Translations under genes and position numbers: made by a program | The notes under the pieces: generated by a model | The model's database searches: none | Told to the model about the DNA's origin: nothing | What the model saw: the letters and a program-made list of their open reading frames with translations, nothing else | Assembly: GCF_041435495.1 (NCBI RefSeq) | Contig: NZ_CP108644.1 | Coordinates: 186,001 to 250,000 of the forward strand | Direction: 5' to 3' | Length of the DNA: 64,000 nucleotides | Source: Streptomyces sp. NBC_01116 | GTDB lineage: Bacteria; Actinomycetota; Actinomycetes; Streptomycetales; Streptomycetaceae | In this document: piece by piece, positions 9,066 to 17,661 of the stretch | How the letters are laid out: each line of letters begins with the position of its first letter | Numbering within the stretch: the stretch's first letter is position 1

Positions 9066-9546
9066 TGAGGAGCAGTGGCGTGCGTACGCTCTCCGGGCGG
9101 GCACTGCAGCCGAACCGTCCGTGCTCGGCACGGTCTGGAGGCCGACACGAGCAGCTGGGCAAGAGCCCGCGGGACGGCACTGTCACGGAAAGCGAAACGC
9201 GCGGCGGCCGGGTTGCCACGGTGTCGGCGCGGGCGCGACGGTCTGCGCGGTCTCGGGCCCGCATCGGAGGACAGCGCTCCTGTGTGGCCGGTGGCCAGGT
9301 GCCGGAGTCCGCCTCCTGCGACGGGACAGTATGCACCCCGACTCGTGGGCTGGGCGGGCGACGCGGCCACCGTGAGGACCCGACGGACAGCCGCCCCGGC
9401 AGGTCAAGGCCCACCTGCTGGCCCGGCCGGTCCTTCCACGGGAGTGTCAGGTTGGTCGGGCGGCTTCCAGAGCGCTGACCACCGCCCGACCCTCTACCGT
9501 TCTCGGGACCCGCAGCCACCAGCCGACAGCCCTCACCCACCACCGA

Positions 9547-9594
9547 GCGCGAGCAGGGCATAGCGGCCATGCTCGCGATATTCCCTGCTCGCGC
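9547..9594. repeat. 12-bp perfect inverted repeat (stem-loop)
   Basis: The arms GCGCGAGCAGGG (9547-9558) and CCCTGCTCGCGC (9583-9594) are exact reverse complements with a 24-nt loop. Flanking CACCAC and GTGGTG can extend the pairing. No adjacent gene end explains it as a terminator. It could be an element end or a recombination-site relic. Confidence 0.45.
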
Positions 9595-10065
9595 TACGCC
9601 CTGCTGTGGTGAGGCGAGTCGGCTCGTGTCGGGGACCTGGACGTCTCGGTCATCAGATGGAGAAGGGTGGCTGGCCCAGAAACTCCTGGGTGGATCGGCC
9701 GGACCTAAAAAGGTTCGGTGTCTGGTATAAGGCGATCACGTCGGTGACCCTGCGGTGCAGGGTCGAGTACGAGCCTTCGAATGCACCGTTCTTTGACTGC
9801 GAGAGAAGGCCCGACGTGCAAGACCCAGGTGCGCCTACGGCTTCTTCCGGCCTCCGACAGGCCGACAGCTCGCCGGGCGGGGATAGCCCACCCTCCGCCC
9901 GGCCCGCCGCCCGGGCAGGAAGTCCAGCCAGTCGGTCCAAGCATGGCCGATGTCGGGAAACGCCGGCCGGAACGAGTAGGGGACCCTCCATTGCCACCAA
10001 CCGCACGGCCGGGCCGACACTCCCCGCCGGCGACGGAGCCTTCTGCGGATTCCCGGCCGCTCCCG

Positions 10066-10109
10066 CCGAACGGCCAACCCGTGCTGCACAGGACGGGTTG
10101 GCCGTTCGG
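10066..10109. repeat. 17-bp perfect inverted repeat, terminator-like
   Basis: The left arm 10066-10082 (CCGAACGGCCAACCCGT) and right arm 10093-10109 are exact reverse complements with a 10-nt loop. It lies about 230 nt past the 3' end of the reverse-strand sigma factor gene, so it could terminate that transcript. The distance is long, and there is no U-run. An element terminus is the alternative. Confidence 0.5.
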
Positions 10110-10338
10110 AGAGACTGGTGAAGAGCGTTGCGCACCGTGCTGTGCCGCAGTGGTGGGCACGCCGCCCGTACAGGCGGGTTCGCTCAGTCGTACGAATGGA
10201 ACGTGCACAGGGCGCCGGGGACACTGACAACCGGTTCCGGCCCCTGTGAAAATCCGGTTGGAGCAGTCAGCCGTGCAAGGCCTGCACATGCTCCTACCGG
10301 ATCGTCCGCCCGGAATGCCTGAGGGTCCGGTGCCGTGG

Positions 10339-11220
10339 TCAGTGCTCGGTGAGCATGTTCTCGCGGAGCCGGGTGAGCAGGCGGTTCAGGAGCCGGGAGA
10401 CGTGCATCTGGGACAGGCCGAGACGTTCACCGATCTGGGCCTGGGTCATTTCCTGCCCGAAGCGCATGGCCACGATCTCGCGGTCCCGGTCGCCGAGGTC
10501 CTCCAGGAGCGGGGCCAGGGCGTGGAGGTCCTCGAACAGTTCCATGGCGGGGTCGAGATCACCCTTGATGTCTCCGTAGGTGACGGTCTCGGAGCTGTGC
10601 TGGTCGGCGCCGACGGGCAGGTCCAGGGAGCCGGCGGTGTAGCCGTTGGAGGCAATGAGGCCCTCAACGACCTCGTCCTCGCCGAGGTTTAGGTGTGCGG
10701 CGAGTTCGGTGACCGTGGGGTCGCGGTCGAGGCGGCCGGAGAGCTCTTCCTTCGCCTTGGCCAGGGTGACCCTGAGTTCCTGGAGTCGACGGGGCACGTG
10801 GACGGCCCAGGTGGAATCGCGGAAGAACCGCTTGATCTCGCCCACGATGTAGGGGATCGCGAAGGAGGTGAACTCGACCTCGCGGCTCAGCTCGAACCGG
10901 TCGATCGCCTTGATCAGACCGATCGTCCCGACCTGGACGATGTCCTCCATCTCACCGCTGCCACGGTTGCGGAACCGCTTCGCCGCGAAATGCACCAACG
11001 ACAGGTTCATCTCGATCAACGTGTTCCGCGCGTACTGATACTCGTGCGTGCCCTCCTCCAGAAACTGCAACTGCTCGAAGAACAGAGCCCCCAGGGCTCG
11101 CGCATCCTTCGGAGCCACCTTCTGAGGATCGTCGATCTGCGGGAGGCTCGCCGGGACAGCAGCACCGGCGGCACGAGTAGCGGTAGCGGTGGCGACCGCT
11201 GTTCCCGTGGGTATCGACAT
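10339..11220 (-). CDS. SigB/SigF-family RNA polymerase sigma factor
   Basis: This 293-residue group 3 sigma factor has all expected regions in order. An Ala/Thr-rich N-tail of about 25 residues comes first. Region 2 carries NLSLVHFAAKRFRNRG, DIVQVGTIGLIKAIDRFE and FTSFAIPYIVGEIKRFFRD. Region 3 carries RRLQELRVTLAKAKEEL and LDRDPTVTELAAHLNL. Region 4 has the helix-turn-helix MTQAQIGERLGLSQMHVSR. It directs RNA polymerase to stress or development promoters in this family. GGAGAGGGC precedes ATG 11220. Most homologues are controlled by an anti-sigma factor, and none is encoded next to it here, so it is an orphan. Its position among IS debris suggests it may have been mobile. Confidence 0.9.
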   Translation of the reverse strand: MSIPTGTAVATATATRAAGAAVPASLPQIDDPQKVAPKDARALGALFFEQLQFLEEGTHEYQYARNTLIEMNLSLVHFAAKRFRNRGSGEMEDIVQVGTIGLIKAIDRFELSREVEFTSFAIPYIVGEIKRFFRDSTWAVHVPRRLQELRVTLAKAKEELSGRLDRDPTVTELAAHLNLGEDEVVEGLIASNGYTAGSLDLPVGADQHSSETVTYGDIKGDLDPAMELFEDLHALAPLLEDLGDRDREIVAMRFGQEMTQAQIGERLGLSQMHVSRLLNRLLTRLRENMLTEH

Positions 11221-11738
11221 GACACTGCCCTCTCCGTAGATACCGTCAGCCCCCGTGCACGGGCGCGCGTACCCTGCCGACGGGACATCACACGTACGAG
11301 AGCGACCGCTCTGGTCTCAGAGCCTGATGGGAGTCCCTGGTCGTAGGGCTTCGGAGTCGTGATGCCGGCGGTATGGGCTCGGGTGGGATGGTGCGGCGGT
11401 CTTGCCCGGAGTGTGGAGTACGGCAGCGGAGTTCTGTTCGGGTAGGTGCAGGTCAGGACGGTGGCGAGCCGTGCAGCATGCCCGTCGGCGGGTGACGGAG
11501 ATTCCAGCGGGGCCAAAGAGCACACTGTCCGGTGTGCGGTCGTGGGTGGACGGTCGGGGTCGAACTGCGTAGATCAGCGGTGTTCTGCTCCTCGCGGTGC
11601 CGGACGCGGGCCTGGCGGTCGAAGGCGTCACCGGAGTCCGTCACGGTGCCGCTATAACCGAACGCCGCACGTGAACCGCCTGCCACAGCCCTTTCGCAGA
11701 GGGGTACGACGGGTTGACGACGCGCCCCGCAGCGTTGA
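11221..11738. other. upstream region of the sigma factor gene; no gene seen
   Basis: About 520 bases in which I find no frame with recognisable motifs. It should hold the promoter of the reverse-strand sigma factor gene; I cannot assign boxes with confidence. Confidence 0.3.
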
Positions 11739-11761
11739 GCCGGCCACCACCGGTGGCCGGC
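11739..11761. terminator. 10-bp stem, 3-nt loop hairpin
   Basis: GCCGGCCACC (11739-11748) and GGTGGCCGGC (11752-11761) pair perfectly around an ACC loop. It sits 30 nt before the start of the truncated gene at 11791 and could be a terminator of an upstream transcript or an attenuator. No U-run follows. Confidence 0.45.
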
Positions 11762-11790
11762 CCGGTCCGGGGCAGGAGGGCGGTGACGTC

Positions 11791-11985
11791 ATGTCGGATC
11801 GGGTCGGGAGCGTCTCACGGACGCGTTACGAAGATCTCGTCGCGGAAGCACGCGAGCTGATCGCTCAGGTCACGAAGGCGCAGTTCGCACTGGGCGATAA
11901 GGCCCTGCTCATCGAACCGATGCGACCGGGGGAGGATCAGTGCCCAGGGAGACGGACGACCTGTTCACAGTCGAGGAGTCGTACA
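11791..11985 (+). pseudogene. truncated conserved Streptomyces regulatory-type protein
   Basis: ATG 11791 with GGAGGG upstream encodes TRYEDLVAEARELIAQVTKA, QFALGDKALLIEPMRPG and, after a +1 shift near 11938, PRETDDLFTVEES. Intact relatives I recall continue with a sigma-like helix-turn-helix region. Here the sequence switches at about 11985 to IS5 transposase. It is a 5' fragment interrupted by an insertion or deletion. Function unknown. Confidence 0.45.
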
Positions 11986-12300
11986 ACTCCTCTGGAGACT
12001 GCGGGTCATGCAACCGCAGATCGCGCAGGTATGGGTCGATTCCGCCTACGGCGGCCAGCACATCAACTGGTCCGGCAGCTTCCTCAACATGACCCTCAAA
12101 ACGGTGTCCCGCCCCCCGCGGACCGAAAGGCTTCGTCATCCTGCCCCGGCGCTGGAAAGTCGAACGGGCCCTGGGCTGGATCATGAAAGCCCGGCGCAAC
12201 GTCCGCGAATACGAACGCCTTCCGCAACCCTCGGAAGCCCATCTTGCCTGGACACTCATCACCCTCATGATCCGCAGAATCACCCGCGGAAGTCATCAGG
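11986..12300 (+). pseudogene. IS5-family transposase C-terminal remnant
   Basis: The frame from about 12008 reads QIAQVWVDSAYGGQHINW and SFLNMTLKTVSRP (second catalytic Asp region). After a shift at about 12120 it reads MKARRNVREYERLPQPSEAH and LAWTLITLMIRRITRG, the usual C-terminus of this transposase group. The N-terminal half is absent. Confidence 0.65.
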
Positions 12301-12419
12301 CACGATGGACGAAAGGGCTATGCCTCTCGACCCGCATCCGCTACTCGTCTTCTCGGCTGCTACACCAGCAGGTCGGGCCGGGAGTTGAGAGAACGAACCA
12401 GCACCTAAAATGCCGGACT

Positions 12420-13187
12420 ATGATCGATCCAGGACTCTCGCAGAAAACCGTTCTCGTCACCGGCGGTGCAGCCAACATCGGTGCAGCCATCTCGCGAGCT
12501 TTCGCCGAACAAGGCGCACGCGTCGTAGTCCACTACGCACCCGGCGAGACAGCCTGGGGACATCACGGACGCGCGGCCACCGATCCCCTTGCCTTCGTCT
12601 CCTCACTCCCTGACGCGATCGGCATTTCAGAGGATTTCCTTACACCCGGAGCCGCAGCCAAGCTGATGGACACGGTGGAGAATCAAATCGGCCCCGTGGA
12701 CGTACTGATCAACAATGCCGCGCTGGCCAACGACGCCGATACCTTCAGCGCCATCGACGACACCGCCATAGAGCAGACCCTCCGCGTCAACACTCTGGCC
12801 CCCGCCCTGCTCATCGCGGAACTGTCCAGGCGCCTACCAGAGCACGCTCCGGCCAACTCTGCCAACGTCGTCAACATCTCTACCGACGCAGCCCGAGGCT
12901 TCCCCAACCAGGTTTCCTATGGGATGTCGAAAGCAGCCCTCGAATCCCTGACCAGGGGCGCGGCAGTCGACCTCGGGCCTCGAATCCGGGTTAATGCCGT
13001 CGCCCCCGGACCGATCCAGACTGGCTGGATGGACGACGAACTCGTCAACAAGGTTGTCCCCAGCATTCCCATGAACCGAGTGGGACATCCGACCGACATC
13101 GCGGACGCCTGCGTTTTTCTCGCCTCACGTCAGGCACGGTGGATCACCGGTCAAATCATCCAGGTAGCAGGCGGGCACTGGCTCTAA
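12420..13187 (+). CDS. short-chain dehydrogenase/reductase (SDR)
   Basis: This 255-residue classical SDR carries the cofactor motif TGGAANIGAAI near residue 15, LINNAALANDADTF as the NNAG-equivalent, and the active-site pattern with Ser in NISTDAARG and YGMSK (Tyr and Lys three apart). It ends VFLASRQARWITGQIIQVAG then GHWL. The family reduces or oxidises alcohols and ketones with NAD(P)H; the substrate is unknown. The start is set at ATG 12420 because homology begins there, although the frame is open upstream through IS debris. Its TAA stop (13185-13187) is also the target duplication of the IS element that follows, so its 3' flank has been replaced. Confidence 0.8.
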   Translation: MIDPGLSQKTVLVTGGAANIGAAISRAFAEQGARVVVHYAPGETAWGHHGRAATDPLAFVSSLPDAIGISEDFLTPGAAAKLMDTVENQIGPVDVLINNAALANDADTFSAIDDTAIEQTLRVNTLAPALLIAELSRRLPEHAPANSANVVNISTDAARGFPNQVSYGMSKAALESLTRGAAVDLGPRIRVNAVAPGPIQTGWMDDELVNKVVPSIPMNRVGHPTDIADACVFLASRQARWITGQIIQVAGGHWL

Positions 13188-13241
13188 GACCGCGTTTGAG
13201 ATCTGTCGTGTCCCGGTGCGGGAGGGGGCGTTGAGCCTTGC

Positions 13242-14096
13242 GTGAGTGACTCTGGGGGTGGGTACCCGTCGGATCTGACGGAGGAGCAGTGGGAGCTGGT
13301 CGAATCGTTGCTGCCGGCGGCGAGGGTCGGGCCGAAGGGCGGGCGGAGGGAGAAGCACCCACGCCGGCGGATCGTGGACGCGATCTTCTATGTGGTGCAG
13401 ACCGGGTGCGCTTGGCGCCAGCTGCCGAAGGACTTCCCGCCCTGGCCCACTGTGTACTGGTACTTCACCTGGTGGCACGACGATGGCACCGTCGAGCGGG
13501 TCCACGACACGTTGCGCGGCCGGGTCCGTGAGACTGATGGCCGTACCGCGGAGCCGAGCGCCGGGCTGATCGACTCACAATCCGTACGCACGGCCGATAC
13601 GGTCCCGGCGGGCACTCGGGGCTTCGACGCGGGTAAGAAAGTGAAGGGTCGCAAGCGGTTCATTGTCACGGACACCCTGGGCCTGCTGCTGGCGGTTCAC
13701 GTAGTCGCGGCGAACATCCAGGACCGCGACGGCGCGAAGCGTTCGTTGCTGTGGACACGCCTGGACCATCCGGGCGTGCAGAGGATCTGGGCGGACCAAG
13801 GCTTCGCCGGCCGCCTCGTGGAGTGGTCACGCACGATCCTCGGCCGCGAGCTGGAGATCGTGCGCAAGGCCCCGGACCAGCGCGGATTCCAGGTCCAGCC
13901 CAAGAGATGGGCGATCGAGCGCACCTTCTCATGGCTCACTGCCCACCGCCGCCTCGCACGTGACTACGAGACCAGCCCGGCCCGCTCAGAGACCATGATC
14001 CGCTGGGCAATGATCGGCATCATGGTCCGCCGACTCACCCGTGGCGGACCGGCGACGCGTCCCAGCGCGCGCTCGCTCCTGCGAAACGTTACGTAA
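13242..14096 (+). CDS. IS5-family DDE transposase, intact
   Basis: This 284-residue transposase begins at GTG 13242 behind a GGAGGGGG stretch. The N-terminal DUF4096 domain (SDLTEEQWELVESLLP, DAIFYVVQTGCAWRQLPKDF) precedes a catalytic core. In that core LIDSQSVR gives the first Asp, WADQGF the second Asp, and AIERTFSWLTAHRRLARDYE the Glu. It cuts and joins the element's ends. There are no stops or frameshifts, and both terminal repeats are present, so the element may still be mobile. Confidence 0.9.
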   Translation: MSDSGGGYPSDLTEEQWELVESLLPAARVGPKGGRREKHPRRRIVDAIFYVVQTGCAWRQLPKDFPPWPTVYWYFTWWHDDGTVERVHDTLRGRVRETDGRTAEPSAGLIDSQSVRTADTVPAGTRGFDAGKKVKGRKRFIVTDTLGLLLAVHVVAANIQDRDGAKRSLLWTRLDHPGVQRIWADQGFAGRLVEWSRTILGRELEIVRKAPDQRGFQVQPKRWAIERTFSWLTAHRRLARDYETSPARSETMIRWAMIGIMVRRLTRGGPATRPSARSLLRNVT

Positions 14097-14143
14097 AAAT
14101 GCGCCGACCGTCCCTTCGAGGGGGAACCTCCTTCGTCGGTGCT

Positions 14144-14539
14144 CTATGGATCCAGGAAGCGCTCAACCTTCTGCTGCAGGTCAGTGTCCAGGCCAGTCAA
14201 CTTCGAGACCATCCCGCGAAGCTCTCTGCCGAGTTCGGGGAACTCGACCCAGACCGATGGGTTCCTGGTGAGGACTGCAGACAGCAGATCACCTTCGTAC
14301 ATGTGCCCCTCTGCCATCGGGTTCTCCCGCAGTACCTCCACTGCCAGTGGCAGGAGGTAGGGCAGGCCGATGTCCTGCCCGATCAACAAGCGCCTGTCCT
14401 CGACGGTCAGCTCGCCGATCGGCCGACGCCGCAAGGCGTGTGCGGTAGAGACAAGACGGGTGTCGTCGGCTGTCGGGGCTGGCCAGCGGTCGCGTTCAAG
14501 CTCTTCAAGCGAGCGGTCACGATTCAAGGGGTGCGTCAC
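14144..14539 (-). CDS. CdiI-like contact-dependent inhibition immunity protein
   Basis: This 131-residue protein is read from GTG 14539 with AGGA about 11 nt upstream. It carries the signature of the 'contact-dependent growth inhibition immunity protein' family: RSLEELERDRWPAP, HALRRRPIGELTVEDRRLLI, GQDIGLPYLLPLAVEVLREN, PMAEGHMYEGDLLSAVLTRN. Family members neutralise a cognate CDI or polymorphic toxin by binding its catalytic domain in the cytosol. The gene is convergent with the transposase and lies entirely inside the IS terminal repeats, so it would move with the element. Which toxin it blocks is unknown. The upstream sequence leaves only about 37 nt before the IS end, so its promoter probably overlaps the repeat or is supplied by the flank. 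Confidence 0.7.
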   Translation of the reverse strand: MTHPLNRDRSLEELERDRWPAPTADDTRLVSTAHALRRRPIGELTVEDRRLLIGQDIGLPYLLPLAVEVLRENPMAEGHMYEGDLLSAVLTRNPSVWVEFPELGRELRGMVSKLTGLDTDLQQKVERFLDP

Positions 14540-14588
14540 CGGTCGATTGTCCTACGAGCAGATCTCAAACGCGGTCTAAGACAACTCC

Positions 14589-14965
14589 TCACGCGATGGG
14601 CAGCACGAGGCCAAAGGAATCCAGACAGGCAATCAGGGCGAACTGGCCCCCACGTACCTCTGTCCGGTCTTCCAGGCTCATGTGCCGCGGCCTGTGCACG
14701 GCCGTCCAGGTTGGATCATCAAGGACCTGTTCGCCGCAGAGAACCGGGACCCGTACTTCTTCTTCGGCCGATGCGCACAATGAGGACGGTGGCATTGGCC
14801 GCATCCGGGTCGGTTCGCCGCAGGCCCGCCCCGAACGACGTGGGCTTCAGGACGCACATCCGTGTCCTTGCGGCGTACGGCCCACGCCCAGGTCGACCTG
14901 GATCTGGACGTACATGTCGAAGGGTTCACCGTTCGGGGTGTCCTGTGCCCACACCTTCAGGGTGG
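14589..14965 (-). pseudogene. decayed reverse-strand gene, possibly immunity-like
   Basis: Protein-like blocks occur in three frames on the reverse strand: ITTLKVWAQDTPNGEPFDMY then VQIQVDLG near 14890-14960, an MCVLKPTSFGAG block, and finally DDPTWTAVHRPRHMSLEDR then GGQFALIACLDSFGLVLPIA, ending at a stop at 14589. They look like pieces of one frameshifted gene next to the IS. I cannot name the family; the FDMYVQI segment is faintly like small immunity proteins, which I would not rely on. Confidence 0.25.
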
Positions 14966-15139
14966 TGATGCGAAGCCGCGACGAGTACCCCCCGCTGCCG
15001 GCCCCATGGACCCGTGACCACCCGGGACTACCCCAGCGGCACGCAAAGTGACGATCGCTCCGTGGAGCGGTGTGCAGCCCTTGTGGCCGGCACGAGGAAA
15101 CAGCCTGCACCGAGTCCTCGGCCTCCCCGCCAGCTGGGG

Positions 15140-15450
15140 CAGATCCCCCGCACGGGGGGTCTGCATCCACGGTGGTGGAGGTGCGGTGGTATCGAAGCGG
15201 TCATGGGCCTTCTGCGCGGCGAGGAGGGCGCGTGCGCAGGCGCCGTGGTCGCCGAGACGGGCGTGGCCAATGGCGAGCCGGGAGTGAGGCAGCGCCGCGA
15301 TACGGGGGTCCTGGCGGGCGTGGCGGGTCTGAAGGGCGGGGCGGTTGATGGTCGGGGCTTCGCGGTGGCGGCCTCCGGCGCGGGCCTGGAGGGACAGGTC
15401 GGCCCAGGCGCGGGCCTTGGCGTGTCCGTCCTTCGCAAGGATTCCGGTAC
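15140..15450 (-). pseudogene. C-terminal fragment of an XRE/TPR-type regulator
   Basis: A continuous reverse-strand frame reads HAKARAWADLSLQARAGGRH, then INRPALQTRHARQDPRIAAL, HSRLAIGHARLGDHGACARA and LLAAQKAHDRFDTTAPPPW. This is the TPR-like C-terminal half of helix-turn-helix (XRE family) Streptomyces regulators. The N-terminal DNA-binding part is replaced on its upstream side by an unrelated plus-strand fragment. Confidence 0.5.
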
Positions 15451-15469
15451 GCCCCCTCCCTCCACCAGC

Positions 15470-15620
15470 GCACCACAGGCCGTATCGGATCCCTCACCGG
15501 ACTCGTCTGCCGAGCCGCCATCTTCGACGGCACGAGCGCTTCACCAAGCCCCCTTCGACGCGGTACGACTCGACCACCCTTGCCGAAACCCACCACCGCC
15601 CCCGCACCCGCGCCCGCTAA
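15470..15620 (+). pseudogene. C-terminal fragment of a TniB-like transposition ATPase
   Basis: The plus strand reads LHQRTTGRIGSLTGLVCRAA then IFDGTSA in one frame. After a small shift it reads FDAVRLDH and LAETHHRPRTRAR to a stop. The pattern 'RTGGxIGSLxxLIRxAAxxAI' followed by 'LDxVxLDxxAE' is the C-terminal lid of AAA ATPases of the TniB group. Only about 45 residues survive. Confidence 0.4.
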
Positions 15621-15961
15621 GCCCACCCACCAGACAGGCAACAGGACCTGACCAGCACAAACACCAATCGGTCCTTTACGCGCCAGAACTACCTACAACA
15701 CACCCAGCCCCACTCGACGCACAGCACATAGCGCCAGATCAGAAGCCCCCATCTGGTTGCCCAGACCGCCGATTTCACCTCTCAGCGAACCAGCAACACC
15801 ACAGGCCAACCCCCTCGTCGTACACCAACGAACCCCCCTCCCAGTGTTACCGCCCGCAGCCCGCGTCGCGACGGTTCCATGTGCGGTGAGGTGGGGCAGG
15901 GTAGCGTCCGAAAGGGTGCCGGTCTGGCGCGCCGCCGCCGGGCTGGGAGGGCGCTTCCGCC
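15621..15961. other. no gene seen
   Basis: A stretch of lower G+C with long C/A-rich runs (15640-15850) and no recognisable frame. It ends at the left terminal repeat of the ISAzo13-family element. Confidence 0.4.
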
Positions 15962-17661
15962 TTAGGGATTGCAGATCATCAAGGTGTTGCTTCCCGATCT
16001 GGGACTCGTTGGTCTGGTATGCGCATCCCGGACGAGACCCTTAACCAACTCTCCGCCAAGTTCGCGGTGTTGTTCCCGCATCTGGACGAGCGGCAGCGAC
16101 GGCTGCTGATGGGAACCGAGGCCCGGTTGCTGGGGCATGGTGGCATCCGCGCTGTCGCCTGGGCGGCCCAGGTCAGCGAGACGACGGTCCGCAATGGTGT
16201 GTTCGAGCTGGAATCCGGAGAGGAGCCGTTGGGGCGGGTCCGGCGTCCCGGCGGAGGACGCAAACGGGTTGCCGATCTGGATCCGGGGCTGCGGCCGGCA
16301 CTACTGGCCCTGGTCGAGCCCGACGAGAGAGGCGACCCGATGTCGCCGCTGCGGTGGACGGTGAAATCGACCCGTACGCTCGCGGCGGAGCTGGCCCGGG
16401 CCGGGCACCGGATCAGCGCCGATACCGTGGGCGACCTGCTGCGGGAGGAAGGCTTCAGCCTTCAGGCCAACGCGAAGACGCTCGAGGGCAGTCAGCATCC
16501 GGACCGGGACGCCCAGTTCCGCTACCTCAACGAGCAGGCCCGCAACTACCGGGACGCCGGCCAGCCGGTCATCAGCGTGGACACCAAGAAGAAGGAGCTC
16601 GTCGGCGACTTCAAGAACAGCGGCCGCCAGTGGCGTCCCGTCGGCGAGCCTGTCCCGGTCAGCGTCCATGATTTCGCCGATCCGCAGCTGGGCAAGGCCG
16701 TCCCCTACGGGATCTACGATCTGACCGCGAACACCGGCTGGGTCAACGTCGGCACCGATCACGACACCGCCGCGTTCGCAGTGGCATCGATCCGCCGCTG
16801 GTGGCACGGCCAGGGCCAGGCTGCCTACTCGCGAGCGACACGGCTCCTGATCACCGCCGACGCCGGCGGATCCAACGGATACCGCACCCGGGCATGGAAG
16901 CTCAAGCTGGCTCAACTCGCCGCTGAAACCGGGCTGACGATCACCGTGTGCCACCTACCACCGGGCACATCGAAGTGGAACAAGATCGAGCACCGGCTCT
17001 TCTCGCACATCACCATGAACTGGAGCGGCCGCCCGCTGACCAGCCACGAAGTCATCGTTCAGCCGATCGCCGCGACCACCACCCGCACCGGACTGCGCGT
17101 GAGGGCCGAACTCGACACCAACACCTACCCGACCGGAGTCCGCATCAAAGACGCGGAGATGGCCGCCCTGCCACTGACCCGGCACGCGTTCCAGGGCGCC
17201 TGGAACTATGCACTGCACCCTCAGCCATCACCTGTGATCCCGGCGGCCCGGGCCCCGCAGACGCCGGATCCGGAGTGGAACCAGGCCTTGCTCTCTGATC
17301 CCGCACTGACCGGGATGACCCTCCAACAACTGAACGACCTCACCGAGACCCTGGCCCCGGACGGGGATATCCGGCGCGGCCGCCCGCCCCGGATGGCCTT
17401 CCCCGACCAGGTCCTGGCCACCGTGCTCCACCTACGGGCCGCCCTGGCCGCGGAACCCCTCGCCGTGCTGTTCGGTACGAGCCGCACCGCGATGCACCGC
17501 ACCCTCTTGAAGAACCGGCGACTGCTCGATGCACACGGCATCACCATCCCACCGGCGACAACCCCACCAACGGCCCTCGCCGCCCTTCAGGCCCGGGCCC
17601 AGGCACAGACCAGCGAGGACAACAAGATCAAGACGACGTGTTAATGATCTGCAAGCCCTAA
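15962..17661 (+). mobile_element. complete ISAzo13-family insertion sequence
   Basis: The ends TTAGGGATTGCAGATCATCA (from 15962) and the reverse complement of TGATCTGCAAGCCCTAA (ending 17661) form imperfect inverted repeats sharing TTAGGG and TTGCAGATCA. They enclose a single intact 541-residue transposase. The right end directly abuts a MITE. Confidence 0.75.
16019..17644 (+). CDS. ISAzo13-family transposase
   Basis: This 541-residue transposase has the recognised family layout. A helix-turn-helix N-terminal part reads FPHLDERQRRLLMGTEARLL and GIRAVAWAAQVSETTVRNGV. A characteristic core reads RYLNEQARNYRDAGQPVISV, DTKKKELVGDFKNSGRQW and LLITADAGGSNGYRTRAWK, with Asp residues in VISVDTKKKE and ITADAGGSN. 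The HLPPGTSKWNKIEHRLFSH motif follows, then a C-terminal helical domain. The length matches full-size family members and there are no lesions, so it is probably active. GTP/ATP or target specificity cannot be read from sequence. Confidence 0.9.
   Translation: MRIPDETLNQLSAKFAVLFPHLDERQRRLLMGTEARLLGHGGIRAVAWAAQVSETTVRNGVFELESGEEPLGRVRRPGGGRKRVADLDPGLRPALLALVEPDERGDPMSPLRWTVKSTRTLAAELARAGHRISADTVGDLLREEGFSLQANAKTLEGSQHPDRDAQFRYLNEQARNYRDAGQPVISVDTKKKELVGDFKNSGRQWRPVGEPVPVSVHDFADPQLGKAVPYGIYDLTANTGWVNVGTDHDTAAFAVASIRRWWHGQGQAAYSRATRLLITADAGGSNGYRTRAWKLKLAQLAAETGLTITVCHLPPGTSKWNKIEHRLFSHITMNWSGRPLTSHEVIVQPIAATTTRTGLRVRAELDTNTYPTGVRIKDAEMAALPLTRHAFQGAWNYALHPQPSPVIPAARAPQTPDPEWNQALLSDPALTGMTLQQLNDLTETLAPDGDIRRGRPPRMAFPDQVLATVLHLRAALAAEPLAVLFGTSRTAMHRTLLKNRRLLDAHGITIPPATTPPTALAALQARAQAQTSEDNKIKTTC

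Larger units (their letters stand above)
9066..10338. other. 1.27 kb without a confident gene
   Basis: No open frame here has both a ribosome binding site and recognisable motifs. On the reverse strand, 9653-9800 reads GAFEGSYSTLHRRVTDVIAL then YQTPNLFRSGRSTQEFLGQ and a stop. This is protein-like with lower G+C and may be the 3' end of a decayed gene I cannot name. Two strong inverted repeats lie here (9547-9594 and 10066-10109, listed separately). Confidence 0.35.
13188..14576 (+). mobile_element. complete IS5-family element with passenger immunity gene
   Basis: Terminal inverted repeats match for 18 bases: GACCGCGTTTGAGATCTG from 13188 and its reverse complement ending at 14576. The element is flanked by TAA on both sides (13185-13187 and 14577-14579), consistent with the short T(N)A duplications of the IS427 subgroup of IS5. 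Inside are an intact transposase (+) and, between it and the right repeat, an oppositely oriented CdiI-like gene. At 1389 bp it is longer than a typical one-gene IS of this group, and the extra length equals the passenger. Confidence 0.8.

Noticed and set aside
14847..15170. An intact small immunity protein (reverse strand) beside the IS
   Set aside because: Only a 30-residue block looks protein-like and the rest falls in other frames, so it is listed only as a low-confidence pseudogene.
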